A stretch of 64,000 nt of DNA from Burkholderia territorii (GTDB lineage Bacteria > Pseudomonadota > Gammaproteobacteria > Burkholderiales > Burkholderiaceae). The position numbers and the translations under genes were made by a program. The notes under the pieces were generated by a model. The model had not been told where the DNA came from, ran no database searches, and saw nothing but the letters and a program-made list of their open reading frames with translations. The stretch covers positions 1-64,000 of the forward strand of contig NZ_CADFEJ010000019.1 of NCBI RefSeq assembly GCF_902833055.1, written 5' to 3'. Position 1 is the stretch's first letter. Each line of letters begins with the position of its first letter. This document shows positions 61,585 to 64,000 of the stretch, one piece after another.

Positions 61585-62997
61585 ATGACGACATCCGCGA
61601 TGAACGGAACGAATGATGCACCACCCGAAACGATCGCCGAAGCCGCGTCCGGCAACGCCGTGGCCCCTGCGTCGATCCTGCTGGTCGACGACGAACCGAG
61701 CGTGCTGTCCGCGCTCAAGCGCGTGTTGCGGCCCGCGCGCTACGAGATCCTGACCGCCGAAAGCGGGGAGGCCGCGCTGGACATCCTGGCGTCGACCGAG
61801 GTCGACCTGATCGTGTCGGACATGCGCATGCCGAACCTGAGCGGCGCGGCATTTCTGGCCCGTGCCCGCTCGCTGTACCCGGACACGATGCGTATCCTGC
61901 TCACCGGCTATTCCGACATCGCGTCGATTGTGGAGGCCGTCAACGAAGGCGGCGTGTATCGCTACCTGAACAAGCCGTGGGACGACCACGACCTGCTGAT
62001 GACCATCGAGCAGGCGCTCGAACAGCGGCGCCTGCGCGGCGAGGCCGCGCGGCTGGCGGCGCTGACCGAAGCGCAGAACGAAACGCTGCGCCGCTTCAAC
62101 ACGGAACTCGAAACGCAGGTTCGCGCGCGCACCGAGGAGCTCGGGCAGACCGTGATGTTTCTCGAAGCGGCGCAGCACGACCTGAAAAGCAGTTTCACCG
62201 CGATGGTGCAGGTCTGCGCGAGCATGATCGAGATGCGCTGCGGGTCGGCGAGCGGGCATGCGATGCGCGTCGGCGAAATCGCGCGCCGTCTCGCGCTGTC
62301 GGCGGGGATGAGCAGCCTGCACGCGCAGGACGTGTATTTCGCGGGGCTGCTGCACGGCATCGGCAAGCTGTCGCTGCCCGACGAGCTGTTGCACAAGCCG
62401 ATCGTGAAGATGACGACGGACGAACACAGCCTGTTCCAGCAGCATCCGCTGCGCGCGCAGATGGTCCTCACACCGGTCGCGCAATTGCACAAGGTCGCGT
62501 TGATCGTGCTGCACCAGTACGAGCGATTCAATGGACGCGGCACGCCGGACGGACTCGTGGGCGACGCGATTCCGCTCGGCTCGCGGATCGTCGCGATCGC
62601 GCGCGATTTCGAAGGGCTGCGCAACGGCGAGATCGGTTCGCCGCATTCGATCGAGCAGGCGATCGACGTGCTGCACTCTCAGGCCGGCGTGCGTTACGAC
62701 CCGTTGCTGGTCGCGCGCTTCATCGAACTGGTGCGGGATCCGGCGAGCCTGCGCATCGCGGCGTCCGTCGCGGAAATCCGGTCCGAGCAGCTGCGCGAGG
62801 GCATGCAGCTCGCCGATGATCTGCGCACCCATCGCGGCGTGCTGCTGATGACGAAGGGCAGCGTGATGTCGGCGCACCAGATCGAGCTCGTGCGCCGTTT
62901 CGAGGCGCGCGAAGGCACGGCGTTCGACATCCTCGTGCTGACCGGCACCGCAGCATCGGAGTCGGCGCCAGCGCCGGCCGGCACGCCGCCTGCGTGA
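61585..62997 (+). CDS. Response regulator with a degenerate HD-GYP domain
   Basis: The protein has 470 residues from the ATG at 61585, with GAGG 8-11 bases upstream. Residues about 30-150 are a receiver domain with acidic pair Asp35/Asp36 (LLVDDEPSVL), phosphoacceptor Asp79 (VSDMRMP) and LNKPW. A coiled linker follows (about 155-205). The HD-type domain spans about 205-400. Its HD motif reads HG (LLHGIGK, 255-261), the HHE motif reads HQYE (310-313), and GYP reads GTP. Canonical HD-GYP proteins hydrolyse c-di-GMP using these metal ligands, so this one is probably inactive or acts through binding. An MHYT-domain gene follows 81 bp downstream. Confidence 0.9.
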   Translation: MTTSAMNGTNDAPPETIAEAASGNAVAPASILLVDDEPSVLSALKRVLRPARYEILTAESGEAALDILASTEVDLIVSDMRMPNLSGAAFLARARSLYPDTMRILLTGYSDIASIVEAVNEGGVYRYLNKPWDDHDLLMTIEQALEQRRLRGEAARLAALTEAQNETLRRFNTELETQVRARTEELGQTVMFLEAAQHDLKSSFTAMVQVCASMIEMRCGSASGHAMRVGEIARRLALSAGMSSLHAQDVYFAGLLHGIGKLSLPDELLHKPIVKMTTDEHSLFQQHPLRAQMVLTPVAQLHKVALIVLHQYERFNGRGTPDGLVGDAIPLGSRIVAIARDFEGLRNGEIGSPHSIEQAIDVLHSQAGVRYDPLLVARFIELVRDPASLRIAASVAEIRSEQLREGMQLADDLRTHRGVLLMTKGSVMSAHQIELVRRFEAREGTAFDILVLTGTAASESAPAPAGTPPA

Positions 62998-63078
62998 CGT
63001 TGCGCGGACTGCTCGGCCGCTGCGCGCGAGCGGTCGCACGTCGCGGCAACGCGTTCATTTCGACGGGGGCGCTCGATC

Positions 63079-64000
63079 ATGCATGGCACCTACAACCTGC
63101 TGCTAGTCCTGCTGTCGCTCGTCATCGCGACGCTGGCCTCCTATACGGCGCTCGATCTGGCCGCATTCATTTCGCTGCTTGAGAATCCGGCGCTCAAGCG
63201 CGCGTGGCTGGCGGGCGGCGCGGCCGCGATGGGCACCGGAATCTGGTCGATGCATTTCGTCGGCATGCTGGCGCTGTCGCTGCCGATTCCGCTGGGCTAC
63301 GCGTTACCGGATACCGGCGCGTCGCTGGCGATCGCCGTGCTCGTGTCGTATTTCGCGCTGAACGTCGTCACGCGCGCGCGGTTGAGCCGCCGGCGCTTGC
63401 TGGCGGGCGGTGTGCTGATGGGCGCCGGAATCGTCGGAATGCACTACACGGGTATGGCCGCGATGCACATGGCCCCCGGCATTCGCTACGATCCCGCGTT
63501 GTTCGCGGCGTCGATCGGCGTCGCGGTGATCGCATCGACCGTCGCGCTCTGGATGGCGCAGACGTTGCGCGCGCAACAGGCGCGCCATGCGACGGCGCAG
63601 CGCATCGGCGCCGCGCTGATCATGGGCATCGCGATCACGGGCATGCACTACACGGCGATGGCGGCCGCGCATTTCGCGCCGGACGCGCGCTGCGGCGCCG
63701 CGAACGGCATCGACGCGCCGTGGCTCGCGACGACCATCGCGCTGTTCACGATGGCGACGCTGATCGTCACGCTGCTCGTCTGCCGCTTCGATGCGCGCAC
63801 GACCTTCCTGCGCGGGATGACGGACACGCTCGAACGGCTGGTTCGACTGCGCACCGCGGAGCTCGAAACGGCGTTGCGGCGCTACGAACAGACGACGGCG
63901 ATGCTGCAGCGCACGCGCGAGAACATGGCGACCGAGATCGACGAACGGCGGGCGGCCCAGAGTCGGCTCGAACAGGAGAAGGACGAACAGCGGCGCCTGC
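63079..64000 (+). CDS. MHYT-domain membrane signalling protein, N-terminal part
   Basis: The gene starts at the ATG at 63079 and runs off the window (307 codons seen). The first about 235 residues form the seven-helix MHYT domain with three metal-binding repeats: SMHFVGML, GMHYTGMAAMH and GMHYTAMAAAH. These are thought to bind copper and sense oxygen, CO or NO. After a last helix (about 220-240) a coiled coil begins, rich in Glu/Arg (LERLVRLRTAELETALRRYE). The output domain lies outside the window; a histidine kinase or GGDEF/EAL domain would be usual. The HD-GYP-like regulator upstream may be its partner. Confidence 0.9.
   Translation, partial: MHGTYNLLLVLLSLVIATLASYTALDLAAFISLLENPALKRAWLAGGAAAMGTGIWSMHFVGMLALSLPIPLGYALPDTGASLAIAVLVSYFALNVVTRARLSRRRLLAGGVLMGAGIVGMHYTGMAAMHMAPGIRYDPALFAASIGVAVIASTVALWMAQTLRAQQARHATAQRIGAALIMGIAITGMHYTAMAAAHFAPDARCGAANGIDAPWLATTIALFTMATLIVTLLVCRFDARTTFLRGMTDTLERLVRLRTAELETALRRYEQTTAMLQRTRENMATEIDERRAAQSRLEQEKDEQRRL

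Overview
The window is high-GC proteobacterial chromosome. The gene content points to the genus Burkholderia, probably the cepacia complex and probably a secondary replicon: a trimeric autotransporter end, many LysR regulators, a four-cassette UvrA paralogue, an alternative caa3-type oxidase, tricarballylate (Tcu) remnants and a full type VI secretion system (T6SS) with OmpA, Hcp and VgrG in the same locus. The genus is inferred from gene content; no rRNA gene is present to confirm it. I saw no tRNA, rRNA, CRISPR array or intact insertion sequence.

Layout. 1-7.6 kb: 3' end of a trimeric autotransporter, an OmpA-type lipoprotein, and a giant UvrA-like gene behind a promoter carrying a textbook LexA box and ended by a strong terminator. 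7.6-14.5 kb: a symporter/solute-binding-protein pair, a LysR gene divergent from a flavodoxin-type quinone reductase, an aldo/keto reductase, and an RhlE-type helicase. 15-17.7 kb: a LysR gene followed by a run of deletion scars (an MFS-EthD chimera, a TetR 3' fragment, a TcuA 3' fragment, and a TcuB-TcuC in-frame chimera). 18-24 kb: a tightly coupled caa3-type oxidase operon with two small membrane-protein genes upstream. 24.2-28 kb: a YfcC-type carrier and an M20 amidohydrolase, divergent from a LysR gene across a perfect 19-bp palindrome.

28.2-57 kb is a complete T6SS. One arm runs leftward (tssK-tssL-ompA/IcmF-like-hcp-tssH-tssE). The other runs rightward (tssB-tssC-vgrG-effector candidate-propeller protein-PAAR-membrane protein-tssM-tssA-tssF-tssG-LprI-like-unknown-tssJ). 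All thirteen core genes are present. An AT-rich 600-bp divergent region separates the arms; it carries a sigma-70-like promoter and an unannotated 37-codon leader ORF ahead of tssB. Cargo genes interrupt the machine at two places and at its right end.

The most interesting signal is an effector/immunity module seen once intact and once in ruins. The VgrG-linked effector candidate (41.3-43.7 kb) ends in a C-terminal module that reappears, frameshifted, at 57.8-58.0 kb. That decayed copy is directly followed by an intact, translationally coupled sulfatase-modifying-factor-type gene, which looks like an orphan immunity gene. A decayed second copy of the tssG 3' end at 55.4-55.6 kb shows that the right flank of the T6SS was rearranged. 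Beyond it (59.2-60.0 kb) are fragments of a sigma-54 activator and of an unknown protein family. The window closes with a solute-binding protein, an ABM-domain monooxygenase, a response regulator with a degenerate HD-GYP domain, and the start of an MHYT-domain signalling protein.
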